Below are positions 23,505-35,400 of a stretch of 64,000 nucleotides of DNA, in pieces. Position 1 is the first letter of the stretch, and each line of letters begins with the position of its first letter. The stretch is taken from positions 40,920-104,919 of the forward strand of contig SADC01000292.1 of the NCBI GenBank assembly GCA_004194705.1, written 5' to 3'. The stretch is from Ditylenchus dipsaci. Its lineage: Eukaryota; Nematoda; Chromadorea; Rhabditida; Anguinidae. The notes beneath the pieces were generated by a model that saw only the letters and a program-made list of their open reading frames with translations, was not told the origin of the DNA and searched no databases. The position numbers and the translations under genes are program-made.

Positions 23505-24340
23505 TGCTGTTCGGATTTCTCAAAAATTTCAGCTAACAGTGGCATCAGAAAAAAACTCACAGATACATGGCACTTTTATATACAAAAACAGGTACCCAAA
23601 AACATTTCTACCTGGCCAGTCACCCGCTAAACCAATTTTCAAAAATCGCTTCTTGCCCAAATTTGCATAAAGCTATACACCCAGCGTTATTCGTACAAAA
23701 ACCACCAAAAAGTAGTAGTATCCCGTGTGCATCTTGATCCCATTCTTTAAGCGGTTAAACAAAACAGAGAGAAGAATGAATAAATATACAGCTCAAACAA
23801 GGGCACATCTAAAACAGGCGGAGGAGGGTATTTGCCTTGATGAATCAGCCTCCCAAAATAAGGTGGGGAACAAGGCTGTTTGCAGCAGCCAGCAAGCCAA
23901 CTTCCCCTTTTCCACAAATCTTCCTCTCCATTTGAGGCAGCAGCAGCTGGAGCAGCCTTGCAGCCATTTATCACCAGGCATCCCCTCCTATGTTATTACA
24001 TGGGCAATAATTGCAACATTCCCCCCGTTGATTATGGGCAGAGGGTGATTCTTTAAGGATCGGGCTGGCGGTTGTTGTTTCTTTGCCTTTTTTGTTGTCT
24101 GTTTTTTGCTGGTATTGTTTGCTAATGCTGCTTGGATGAAAAGTTGACTTTGGCTGGAAATTTATGTCTTTTATGGTTTTGGGGTGGGTTTTTTATGAAT
24201 ATTTTGACTAACCATTTTTATTTGTTTGCTTGATTTCTTGGTTTCTATTGTTATTTTGCTGTTTTGGATTTTGTTTTGAGTCAAAACTTTTGGCTTTCGG
24301 GCCTGTTAAATTATAGTCAACTCTTAATTTAAAGGCATTT
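23505..24340. other. Low-repeat intergenic sequence, relatively GC-rich
   Basis: 23780-24040 has higher GC and looks single-copy. Both strands have short open stretches, but there is no recognisable domain, start context or splice pattern. It could be a non-coding exon or regulatory DNA. Confidence 0.3.
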
Positions 24341-24459
24341 AAAGGCTAAGCGATTTTTAGTTTGCCGTCTTTAAAAAACCTTCGATTTGACGGAAAATAT
24401 CGTAGAATCCCCATCGATGAAATGCCCATTTTGTGATATGTTGAGAAGAACGAAAGAAA

Positions 24460-24625
24460 ATCTGGTCTTAGTGAACAATCAGGCTCCAAAATATGCCTTG
24501 GTCCCCCCTGCTGTGACTTATGCCTCGGTCCCCCCTGAACAGGACGGACCAAGCTGTTTTTCGCGAAAAAAACAACAAGGGGGACCAAGGCATATTTTGG
24601 AGCCTGATTCTTCACTAGCGCCGAA
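24460..24625. repeat. Inverted repeat with AGGCTCCAAAATATGCCTTG arms
   Basis: The left arm (near 24480) and its complement (near 24585) enclose two GGTCCCCCCTG segments. The GGGGGACCAAGGCA phrase recurs at 46.32 and 57.0 kb in other repeats. Confidence 0.65.
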
Positions 24626-24669
24626 AATCTCACCGTGGTAGCAGTAAACACGAAGAAATGGGGGCTAAA

Positions 24670-25270
24670 CTTCCTTTTACGGAGTCCTCCCAAAAGTGTG
24701 TTTTGACCACTTATTCAAGCTTTTCAGGTCGTAATCAGTCGAAAAAACATGTTTTCAGGATTGGGAAAGACATTTTTCGAGAAAAAAAATTTTGATCAAA
24801 AATCGACTTTTTTACCAAAAATTTTCATTTTTCATGCTTCGGTCAAACACTTTTTTCTCTCTTGCTTTTTAAATTTATTGTATCTTTCAGCTATCAATGT
24901 CGCTCAATCCAAACCGTACCATATGTACAAGTGTGTGAGCCCTTGTGACGGTCATGTATCCTCCGGGACATCCTTTTTAAAGCTAGCGTATAGCCGTTAG
25001 GCTTAGGCTTAGGACACCCGCCCACATCATATATTCTGGCTTAGGCTTAGGCTTAGGACACCCGCCCACATCATATATTCCTTGTTTTAGGTGAATCACT
25101 CGATTCATTTCAAATTTTGGTCAAAAATTTTTTAATTTTTTGACCAAAATTTTTTTTGCAGATGTCTTTCCCAATCCTGAAAACATGTTTTTTCGACTAA
25201 TTACGACCTGAAAAGCTCGAATAAGTGGTCAAAACACACTTTTGGGAGGACTCCGTAAAAGGAAGTCCTG
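24670..25270. repeat. Large inverted repeat with a TTAGGC-bearing loop
   Basis: The arms CGGAGTCCTCCCAAAAGTGT and GACTTTCCC-type sequences match over more than 100 bp (24676-24790 against 25150-25265). The loop contains two copies of (TTAGGC)2-3 followed by ACACCCGCCCACATCATATA (24998-25080). Confidence 0.75.
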
Positions 25271-25999
25271 CCGAAATGGGTATTTTTTAAGTACAAAGCT
25301 TTTTTTCTGCTACCGAAAATACTTTTTTTTTGCTGCAAATCGGCTTTTTTGATATAAGATATTTTTTTAAGCAAAAATAGTCGACTTTTTGCGTGAGATG
25401 ATTTTTTGCGTGAATGTCTTTTTGCAGCAAAAAAAGTCTTTTTGGTAGCAGAAAAAAGCTTTGTTTTTTTTCAAATTTGATTACAAATAAGTTTTAGATT
25501 ATGAACTAATTTTTTATTCTAAAACTTTTTTCTATTTCACCACTTTTACCTCGGCCAAAAACATAATGAGCATCTTTAGGCTCATCTATGCTCTTCCCTT
25601 TAGTTAAATTTCAAATTATCTTTTCCAATTGTAATGTTGATGACTCAGTAATTCTGACTCAGAACTAAAGAATCTCGTAAATTTATTACCTTCAATCTTT
25701 CATCAAAAAATCTTTACATTTTTGCCAGAGCAATTTATTTTTCGCCACTTTGACCTTTTCAAATTTTTAGTTGCTAACTTCAAAAAATCGGTGCAGTGGC
25801 GATTTGTACTTTTTGTGCCATTCTGTTTGAATTCGCGCCTTTAGCATTTTATTTGGCTGTTTAAAGGCGCATTCTCACCGTCGGTAGAATATTTTGAAAG
25901 GGTGAGTACCAGGTCAATTTAAAAAAGAATTATTTTTAAATAAAAATTTGTTGAGTACTCTTCCGGCAATAAGCAATGAAAAGCGCTTTAACTCCCTAA
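25271..25999. other. Intergenic, no gene seen
   Basis: This is AT-rich sequence with TTTTTGCAGCAAAAAA-type low complexity up to 25470. No exon was recognised. Confidence 0.4.
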
Positions 26000-26152
26000 C
26001 ACTATAGGTGGTTCAGTGGTAAAGCGTTGGCGTACTGTGGGAGTCAGTGGTCGGTTCGATCCCGAATCGGGATTGGACGCGTTATTTTTTTCTTGACTTT
26101 CACTGAAATACGACATTTTAATTCTCGTTTAAATTTCACTGGTACCCGCCTT
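26000..26152 (+). repeat. tRNA-derived SINE, plus-strand copy
   Basis: The head has a tRNA A box (GGTTCAGTGGTAAAGCG) and a B box in a good T-arm (GGTTCGATCCCG). The body ends near CTGGTACCCGCC. The minus-strand copy at 56558-56695 shares both head (TGGTAAAGCC, GGCGTACTGT, GTCGGTTCGATTCC) and body (CTCGTTTGAATTTC). Two copies in opposite orientation with the same tRNA-unrelated body argue for a SINE rather than a tRNA gene. Confidence 0.65.
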
Positions 26153-26976
26153 TCGAAATATTTCCATCGGCGAAGAGCATCCTCCTTTAATGAATTTTTG
26201 AGGCTACTCGTTTTTTCAAGCCTAAATCCTAAGGCTTGAGGCCAAGGTATAAAGCCTACGAGCTGAGCCTAATTACTAAGTCTAAAAATTTTTGGGGGTT
26301 GGTAAAACCGAGTAGCGCCGAATTTTTTAAAGATAAGCTTAGGCCTTAGGCTGAGGGTAGGCGAGCGCATCTTAACTGGGCTAAAAAATGTTTTATAAAC
26401 TGCAAAATAAACAAGGAAATAAAAAGAGGCGTGAATTCAAAAAATGACACAAAATTGCTAAACGTCTAGCTACCATAAATATATTTATTTTTTGAACTAG
26501 GATTCTGGCTCATAGCTGCTCCTAGGTACAGAACTCTCATTACCAAGTCAAACCAATAAAACCCTAAAAATGGTCATTTATGGGCAAAAATTAGGTCCAT
26601 ACAAGCGCATCATTGTTTTTTGAAATAACTATTTTCGTCCAACCTTTCATTAAAATGTAGCTTAATACCAGCGCTATGACACGCAAAAAAATAAGGCCGA
26701 ATCTGCGATATTAAGGCGTCAAGAGACAAAAATATCGAAAAAAAGGCCAAAATCGATATTATTCAAAAATTAGGTCCACTCTCACGCTAGCGCCTCAGGT
26801 TTTGGGATTTCATTGAGGCAAATCGCAATTTTGGTCTTAACAAACCTGATTTGCACACTATTTTACATCTGATAGCAAGGTTTGTTTTCAAAATTTTAAT
26901 GGTTTTCCTTTTAAGGCCATCCAGGTGGATATCCACCTAGTCATGTAGTCCTTACCCAGGTTTTGGGTTTCAGTTA
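26153..26976. other. Intergenic, no gene seen
   Basis: AGGCTTGAGGCCAAG/TTAGGCCTTAGGCTGAGGGT segments near 26230-26360 resemble the 3.64-kb segment. The rest is AT-rich without an exon. Confidence 0.4.
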
Positions 26977-26984
26977 GAAAAATC

Positions 26985-28183
26985 TAGGGTTGTCAAACGT
27001 TCGAAATTTTCGAACGTTCGATTCGACGAACATTCGAAGTTTGAAATTTTCGAACGTTCGGTTCGGTTCGAAGTTCGAGTTCGAAATTTTCGAACGTTCG
27101 GTTCGATTCGAAGTTCGAGTTCGAAATTTTCGAATGTTCGGTTCGATTCGAAGTTCGAGTTCGAAATTTTCGAACGTTCGGTTCGATTCGAAGTTCGAGT
27201 TCGAAAATTTTCGAACGTTCGATTCGAAATTTTCGAACGTTTGATTCGAAGTTTGAATCATACAATTTTCACATGTTCGATTTATAAAGTTCTGATTATT
27301 TCAAATTGAAGCTTCGAATCTGACATTTATTCCATGCTGGTTTTCATGATTCTGTAAATGTTTTTGATGCTTTTAGTTTAACAGTTATGCCGAGCGACGA
27401 TTGGGCAACTTTGTGAAAAAGGGCGACAAGGCAGTTTGCAAGTGTGGTGCTGAATATTCGCTTGGAAAAAGTGGAGCCACAACAAATCTATCTTCTCATC
27501 TACAATCTGCAAAACATAACGAAGCTATGGTAAAATTCGATGGTCCAAGCGCGAAGAAGGCACGAACGGAAACACTCCCTTCGATATTCAGTCCGAATTA
27601 CTCGAAAGTATGACAATTCAAAAAAAATTTTATTTTATTAACCTAATTTATTAGATTCAAACGGATAATTTGAGAAATGATGTGCTGAAGCTGATTGTTC
27701 AACATAATTTGCCATACTCGATTGCTGAATCGCCGTTCTTCGTCATCTGATCAAAACTAACTATGGAACCTCGAAGGTGATTTTAGCAAGCCTTTTAAAA
27801 ATGAGTTTCCCCGTAACCTTAATTCAGCTCCCTTCGCGTCACGATATTTCCTCAGAAGTGCCGAAAAAGGCTGAGGAATGCAAAGAAAGTCTCAGGAAAT
27901 TTGCAAAGAATCAATATATTTCAATCACCTTGGATGAGTTCTCTGGTTCGAAGTTTGAATTCGAAAATTTTCGAATCGAACGTTCGGTTCGAAGTTTGAA
28001 TTCGAAATTTTCGAATCGAACGTTCGGTTCGAAGTTCGAGTTTGAAATTTTCGAATCGAACGTTCGGTTCGAAGTTCGGGTTCGAAAATTTTCGAACGAA
28101 CGTTCGGTTCGAGGTCGAACGTTCGAAAAATCTCGAACATTTGACTCGAAGTTCGAAATCGAACGTTCGATTCGACAACCCTA
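26985..28183. mobile_element. Deleted hAT element with TTCGAACGTTCGG arrays; 8-bp TSD GAAAAATC
   Basis: The ends TAGGGTTGTC and GACAACCCTA are inverted. The exact 8-bp duplication GAAAAATC lies at 26977-26984 and 28184-28191. TTCGAA-rich arrays fill 26996-27250 and 27945-28175. Between them lies the N-terminal part of a hAT transposase gene (27386-27945) with a BED zinc finger. The element is therefore a derivative that lost the catalytic part. Confidence 0.92.
27386..27945 (+). pseudogene. hAT transposase N-terminal part with BED zinc finger
   Basis: The first exon, up to about 27610, reads VCKCGAEYSLGKSGATTNLS and HLQSAKH. This is a C-x-C ... H-x4-H BED-type zinc finger of the kind that binds transposon ends. 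After an AT-rich intron the frame gives LKLIVQHNLPYSIAESPFF, the usual hAT segment after the BED finger. Then come PSRHDIS and NQYISITLDEF, the start of the RNase-H-like domain. The frame changes between these pieces, and the coding region stops exactly where the right-hand array starts. The catalytic acidic residues beyond the first Asp and the hATC dimerisation domain are absent. Confidence 0.75.
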
Positions 28184-28191
28184 GAAAAATC

Positions 28192-29125
28192 GCAATTTTG
28201 GTCTTAACAAACCTTATTTCCCACAGAATTTCACATATGATAGCATGGTTTGTTTTCTTATTTGGAAAAATTTTATTTTTCAGGCCATCAAACTGGATAT
28301 CCACCTGGTCAGGTGGATAACATCCCGGGTTTCTGGTTTCGGTTGCCGAAATCGCAATTTCGGTCTTAACAAACCCGACTCCTGGCATGATTTTACATAC
28401 AATAGTACTATTTATTTATATAAACAAAAATATTTTTTGAATTCCGCTCGAGACCAACCGAAATTATTTCAAACTAACAAAAATGGCTGAAAAATCGTGT
28501 TTTTGAACCAAAAACGACCCGATGCTCAAAATTGGCAAGGTGTCAATTTTAAAAATTTCACACCGTTTTGAAGCCCTGCAAATTTGGTTCGGACCTGCAA
28601 AGCAGGTTTCGATCAAATCCCACTTTTTGCCTTTAAAAAGTGGTGAAAATAGCATTTGAAAAATTTTTTTTTCGAGAATATCAAATTTTCGAAAAATTAG
28701 GTCCACTCTTGTGCCAGCGCCCCTCGCTATATGTAACATAATTGGTCAATTTTTGGTGGAATCGATAGCCATTGAAAAATTCTATCGAATAGAGGGCGGC
28801 ACACAATTTTTTTGTCGTGTCTATGGGCCGCCACATGCAAAATAGCCGAAAATGGCTATTTTTCGGTCTCTTCTCAGCAGTTTTTACCTAAAAAAAATCC
28901 ACAGTTAATATAATTCAAAACTTTTTGTCACAGTCGATGCAAAACAAAAAATTGCACAGCTTGGGAAATTTTCAGCCATATGTGAGGCTTGAAAAATTTT
29001 TTTTAACTAAAAACATAAGAAATCCCCTGCTATTTTATATTAACTGGAACACATTTTTTAGACTTGGGCGTGCTTCTTATTTTATTTTGCTTAGCTATCA
29101 AAATTCGGTCTGAAACTTTGAAGAA
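28192..29125. other. Region upstream of the formin start
   Basis: No gene was seen. AATCGCAATTTTGGTCTTAAC occurs before and after the hAT element (26.82 and 28.19 kb), and a diverged third copy lies near 28.35 kb, so the element landed in an older repeat. The formin promoter may lie here, but I see no clear core element. Confidence 0.4.
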
Positions 29126-32100
29126 ATGGACCCAGACATACAAAAGGCATTGGACCTGATTGTTGCAGATCCCCAGAAGAATTTCCCTCGCTTCCTATTT
29201 GGTTGGTTTAATGTGGCTGTTCTGACTGGAGAATAAAATTTATTGGCCGGATTTTTATGTTTATTAGCTTGTTTTTGTGTGTTTAGAGTCAGATGTGTTG
29301 GCCACTGTGGACATACTCAATAGAATGGTGGTGCTGCATCCCACAACTATTGCTGAAAAGGGAGGTTCCGGCAATGGACACAGTTTGGCCATTCAGTGCC
29401 TTTGGTGCTGGCAGGTTCGCATTTTTCACGACACATTAATTAAAAAAACACCCTGTACAGTCAAACCTCGATATAACACCACCCCCCTCAAGTTCGTTCC
29501 CGCCTAGGGTCCGACACTTTTTACCTATATTTTTGAAGGCTTTTTTAAGTTTTTTTCACAGTCTGGTCTTCAATATTGCAAGGATTCCGATTTTACCAGT
29601 CATTTATTAAAAACTAAAAGTGTTTGCCATTTAAAAAACAAAACCTCGATACAACGCCACCCCTTTTTGAAAACTGGTGGCGTTATATCGAGGTTTTGTT
29701 TTATAAATGGCAAAGCTGTTTAGTTTAAGAAAAAGAGCAGTAAAATCCTAATCCTTGCAATATTTGGGATCAGACTGTGAAAAGAACTGAAAAAAATAGA
29801 GTTGTAGAAATTCCCGGAAATATAGAAAACCCGGGAATATTCCCAATATAGGGGAAAATAACGGGAAACCCGGGAATATTCCCAATGTTCCGGGAATATT
29901 CCCGGAAATATTCCCGGAAATATTCCGGGAATATTCCCATTGTACAACCCTAGAAAAAAAAACCTTCAAAAATAGAGGTAAAAAAGTGTCGCGCCCTAGG
30001 CCAAACGAACTTGAGGGGTGGCGTTATATCGAGATTTGACTGTATACATACCGTATTTACTCTAATAAAAGGGCACCCTTTAATAAACGGGCACCCCCAA
30101 GGATTTACATCTCAGCTCAGAAAAACATATTTTCAAATCTGTTTTTTGCGTTTTCTTAATTATTACGAATTTACCTGATTTTGCGCTTTTTAGTTTTTGG
30201 TTGAGCACCCAAAAATCTCGAAATCGACCTCAATATTTTTCGAATTTTTGGGGGTTGAAAAATAAACTTACATGCCCGTTTATTAGAGTGAATACGGTAC
30301 GTCCCTTTTTCAAAAGAGCAACTAACCGAGGAGTTATAGAAGGGTTCATGGCGTTTTTTTCGGTGCCATGGCATTTCGTCCAAAAGTCAATTTGTCCAAA
30401 AGTCAATTCGTCAAAAATACAACTCGTCCAAAATTCAATTCATCCAAAATTGAATTACGAGTCAAAATTTTGCGGTAAAAAACATTTTTGCGGTCACAGA
30501 ACAACTTCCACCGCTCAAAAACCCGTGCCAGAGTGGCCAGATCCCAATAAAATCTGGTTTTTTGGGATCATTAAAGGGGTGATAAACTTTTTGCGAAAAA
30601 AAGGATTGAGCAAATCAGAATCGCAATGTAATCGGGCTAATAGCTCAGAATCACACCGCAAATATCCAAAACTATCCTAAACCACTCCAACTACGCCAAA
30701 ACACTGAGATTCTGAGCGATTCACCCGGTCACATTGTGATTATGATTCGCTTAATCGTTTTTTCGCAAAAAGTTTGTCCTCCTTTTAGTAAACCTCCCGA
30801 AAAACCAGTTCTTTTAGCTTTTCGCTACAGTGGCATGAGATTGGTATTTCGTAAATTATTCCCCTAATAGATTACAGGTTTGAATCGCGGTGGTGACAAG
30901 CTATTTTTCCCTGGACAAATAGTTTTCAATGGAACAGTAAGCTTCAGGGTGAGTAGTAAGACCACCTGGAACCTGTTATACCGTGTTTTCTGTAGTAAGT
31001 CCCCCGGGGGAGTTATTTTTCAACCCTTAAACAATCGGAAAAAAAAATATTTCGATTTTGAGATTTTCGGATGCCCGACCGAAATCTAAAAAGTGTAATC
31101 AACTAAGATCGTGGTGATTAAGAAAACGCAAAAAAACAGATTTACAAAAATTTTTCCTTAGGCTGAGATATGGGGTCGAAATAGGGGGAGTTATTAGAGA
31201 GGGGGGACTTAATAGAGAAAATACGGTAAACGTGTATTTCCTCCCGAAGCCGAAATTTTGGATTTCGGGTAGTAGACCGCGTAGTACTCAGGTGGTTTTC
31301 CAAAACACGTGGTATTTATGTGATTGTGCTTAGGGAGAAACACTCAGGTGATAGTATTTGGCAGTGCCTACATAATGGTACGCAGGTGGAAGTGGATCAA
31401 TGGAGATTTAGACGTACTTAATTTTGCTCAAATTTGGACGAATTGTCTTTGGACGAATTGAATATTGGACCAACTGATTTTTGGACGAATTAACTTTGGA
31501 CGAACTGAATTTTGGATTTCGGGTAGTAGACCGCGTAGTACTCAGGTGGTTTTCCAAACACGTGGTATTTATGTGATTGTGCTTAGGGAGAAACACTCAG
31601 GTGATAGTATTTGGAAGTGCCTACATATTGGTACGCAGAAGGAAGTGGATCAATAGAAATTTTGACGGACTTCATTTTGCCCAAATTTGGACGAATTGAC
31701 TTTGGACAAACTGACGAAAACAACGGACGAAATGCCATGGAATCGTTTTTTCATTTTTTATGCAAATGAATCCTTTTTGGTGCAAATATTTTTCAAGATT
31801 TTAGTTTTGCTTTCTTTTTTTCAACAAGTAATAACACCATCAGGTAGCCCTGCATTCGAGTTTCTAACGAGATATCATTCGCTGCAATATCTTTGTTAAA
31901 TGTGGCGCAAAAAGGTAAAAATATGAACCAAATTATTTTTTCTGACCTCTTTCATACTTTTACCTTAATGTGATATATTTTGCAAAGATTTTTTGGTAAA
32001 TAATAGCTTAACAGAAACTGGAATCGCAGGGCTACCTAATGGTGTGATCATTTTTTGAAAAAGATTGTAAAATTATTATAAAAACGCAAAACCAAAATTT

Positions 32101-32476
32101 AAAAGCAATTTGTACCAAAAAGAAATCATTTTGCACCAAAAAATCAATATCCTTTTTTTTCTCACAAATGGGTATTAATGAGTATTTTTACATCAAGTAA
32201 AAATAATTTTAAAAGTAAGCTCAAATTACTTTGCAGGACCTGATGGAGAGCACCTACGGCCTGTCACCCGTCGTGGACGAGCTCAGGCAAACAGATAGTG
32301 TGGAAGTCGCTACCGCATGTCTTAAACTAATCGTTCACCTGTTGCAATTGCACCAAGTCCTGTGTCTAGGATCAGGATAAAACGCGAATTAAACGGTCAG
32401 CAATCTCTAAAATACCTTTTTATCTTTTAATATTTTTTTCAGAGCTCCAAGTGGACGAAATAGTGCCACAAATGAG
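29126..32476 (+). CDS. Formin N-terminal DID (armadillo-like) exons
   Basis: The exons are 29126-29201 (ATG; MDPDIQKALDLIVADPQKNF), 29287-29414 (ESDVLATVDILNRMVVLHP), 32237-32395 (DLMESTYGLSPVVDELRQTD, then LKLIVHLL) and 32443-32476 (ELQVDEIVPQMR). This order matches the last part of the DID repeat fold that binds the C-terminal autoregulatory region in diaphanous-like formins. In the third exon the frame must shift by one base near 32360 to pass from LLQL to RIRIKREL. The start ATG is the first in frame, but the early DID helices are missing, so upstream exons or a truncated protein are possible. Intron 2 (2.8 kb) holds at least four nested MITEs. Confidence 0.7.
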
Positions 32477-35400
32477 GTTTGTTTTGCGAAAAGTTTTTAT
32501 TATCTAAAATGAGAAACATGGGGTTTACCAAGACTAATTTTAAATATTTTATGAAGGATGAGCCAACAAATTTTCAGCGTTCAAAACGGTCGTAACTTTT
32601 TTCTGACACAGTCTCGAAACCGTTTTTTTACTGATTGACTTCTACACTATATGAAAAACCGAATTTTGCTTTGTGACTTGGACCCCGATATAGCGACCAT
32701 CTGATATGAGGGATTTCTGGCCAACTATATGATAACACTTTTTCTCAGTATCTTTATGATGTATTTAGTTAGTAAATTCGGCGTCGATTTTTGAATTAAT
32801 TTAGTGGTTTCATGAAAATCGACATGTTTTATTAAGCTAATGGACATCATATATCCGCTTATATAGCGAGATTTGGAAAAATAAATGAAAAATCGAAATC
32901 CTTGCAACTTTTGGACCAGATTAATCAAAAAGAACTGATGAAAGACTAAAGCCCTCCCAGACTCCGCGAGACAAATTTCAACCGGTTTGTTGACATAATT
33001 TTTTATTTCACCTTTCATATGTTTTTCACTCAAAATGATCAGCAGAATCTAGCAAACATTTTGCACCAAAAGTTTTGAAATATACTTGAAAAAAGTTTGT
33101 TATTGAGGCTTGTCTCGTGACTAAATTGGGTGTCTCGTGAGTCAGAGTCACGAGACAAGCCTCAATACAAACTTTTTTCAAGTATATTTCAAAACTTTTG
33201 GTGCCAAAATGTTTGCTAGATTCTGCTGATCATTTTGAGTGAAAAACATATGAAAGGTGAAATAAAAAATTATATCAACAAACCGGTTGAAATTTGTCTC
33301 GCGACTTTTGTCTCGCGGGAGTCTGGGGAAGGCTTAAAAATTTAAATCTGGAATAAAAAAAGTGTCGAACCCTAAGCGGAAACGAACTTTTGAGGTATCG
33401 TTAAAAAAACCAGAAAAATAAGGACATATTCAAAACGCATAATGACAGAACGCCAACGTCGATTTTGCATTTCGACGTGTTTGACACCCGTGCGGAGGTG
33501 TCGTTATATTGGGACTCCACTCTATGTCCAACGGCTGGATCAGGAGCATACTTTTTCTCCAACTCCAGCGTCTAGAATGAGCCCTAAACCAGCAACCTCT
33601 AGAAATAGCAACGCTCACCATTAAATCCAAGCAGCCAGCCACTTTGAAATTTCCTGGAAAACAGGAAACTGCGTCATTGCCAACTCCATTTCACCAATTT
33701 CGCGTAGTATTGTACAACAAAAGCAAAACAATTGCTGTTCTAAAAGCTGTCCAAAAAAGGTTTGCTCATTGCCTCAGGTGTGATTCACCATCCACCTTTG
33801 CTTCTGCTTTGTCTTCGTTTGCCTCTTGCTTGTTGGCATTTGATAGCAGGCAAAGAAGCAAGCAAGCAAAGCAGGCTAGCAACGCTCATTTACATTCATT
33901 TCCTAACTTGTAGGCCCTCTATTGATTGCTACCACCAAATTGATCAGCTTAATTTTTTATTTAGGCACAAAAAATTTTAGACACATATTTAGGCACAACC
34001 CGCGAAGAGAATTCGCGGGAGACAATGCCGCGGAGGATAATCACCTGCTAGGCAGAAACCAAATTCTGACACCAGATTCGTGTTCAGCATAGTCAACTCC
34101 ACATTCACTTTTGGCAAATTTTAACTTATTGTTAGATCTCCAATTCTTTTCGGGACAAAAACATTAGAAAAATTCGGTATCTTAAATTTGACTTCGAGTT
34201 TAAAGGGGGTGCTACATTTTTCTAGTACCAAAATACTTAATTCTAGTACCAAAATTTTCATTTTTTTGAACTTTTCTCTTTTTCTCCTCACTTTGTAGGT
34301 ACAATTTTTTCAACTATCGTGTAGCTATGAATCTCAGCCACTCAACAAGATATCTTTTTTCAGTTAAAAAATTTAAAAAGTTGGAGATTTAGGGGTCTGC
34401 ATAGAGGAACTTGGTCGAAAAAGTTACTTCATACAAAGCTCAAAATCTTCATATTTTTGAAATCTTTTACGGGAAAATGAAGTCTAGTTAGAAGCTGAGA
34501 TTCTGGGCTACACGTTCATGTGTCAAGGAAAAAATCTCTAACTTTACAAAGAGTTTTTCTATGCATGTTAAATTTTGGTACTAGAAATAAGTATTTTGGT
34601 ACTAGATTTAAGTATTACCCGTTTAAAGGGGGTACATCTCTTTTCCCTATCTGGCCCGCATGGAAATCTTTTCAATTCAAGTTCAAATACATTTGTAGGT
34701 TGCTGATTTGAATTCCTCTGCCCGCACACTTTATTTTTTCTTTTTTTTGGTGATTGGTTAAACAGCATGTGTTCTAGGGCTAAAATTATCAATTTATTGA
34801 TGGAATCATTTCAGGATTGATTTTTATCAATGACAGCTTGTCATTAACAGCCTTTAAATTAAATATTTCTTACCTAGGTTTGGGCTCTTACTCAGCTCAA
34901 TAGTCGTGCATCTGCGCTTAAGTCTTTGTTGTGCTCCACGAGCCTTAGAATAATCTCGATATCATCCTCGGAAAGAAGTTAAAAAAAAAGTGTGCGACCA
35001 GAGCAGTGTTTTCAAAACTCACATTCACACTCACACTCACCTCACAGTGAGCCTCACACCTCACATCACACTAAACTCACACTCACAGTCACACTCACAC
35101 TTGATGTGAGTGTGAGTTTAGAAAAAGCTCACACTCACATCAGGTGTGAGTGTGACTGTGAGTGTGAGTTTAAGTGTGAGTGTGACTGTGAGTGTGAGTT
35201 TAAGTGTGAGTGTGACTGTGAGTGTGAGGTGTGATGTGAGATCACAGTGTGAGGTGTGAGTGTGATGTTATTCGGTGTGAGACTCACTGTGAGCTGAGTG
35301 TGAGTTTAAATTTGAAACTCACTGTGAGATTCGGAATTTGCCGTGATTTCACTTGCTCAGAGTACTTTTTTCTTTACCTTTCTGGTTTTGATTTGCTTTT

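Larger units (their letters stand above)
30366..31740. repeat. CCATGGCATTTCGTCC-ended inverted-repeat element with GGACGAATTG array
   Basis: CCATGGCATTTCGTCC at the left is exactly inverted at the right. Subterminal TCCAAAAGTCAATT units at the left and TTTGGACGAATTGA units at 31430-31510 and 31685-31710 face each other. Inside are a GAATCG/CGATTC fold-back, a TACCGTATTT-type MITE and a 190-bp direct duplication. Poly-T flanks make the target duplication unreadable. Confidence 0.7.

Noticed and set aside
23725..24048. Small gene in the GC-richer stretch
   Set aside because: Short frames exist on both strands with Gln/Ser/Leu-rich products, but there are no splice sites, no domain and no start context.
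26007..26076. Working tRNA gene
   Set aside because: The A and B boxes are good but the acceptor stem does not pair, and a second copy shares non-tRNA 3' sequence, so a SINE fits better.
26974..28388. Overlapping open frames on both strands across the TTCGAA arrays
   Set aside because: They are repeat translations (Phe/Glu/Arg/Ser periodic) present in every frame because the motif lacks stops.
32355..32368. A 13-bp intron (GTCCTGTGTCTAG) to explain the frame break in the third formin exon
   Set aside because: It is far shorter than any known spliceosomal intron, and removing it does not give the conserved continuation RIRIKREL.
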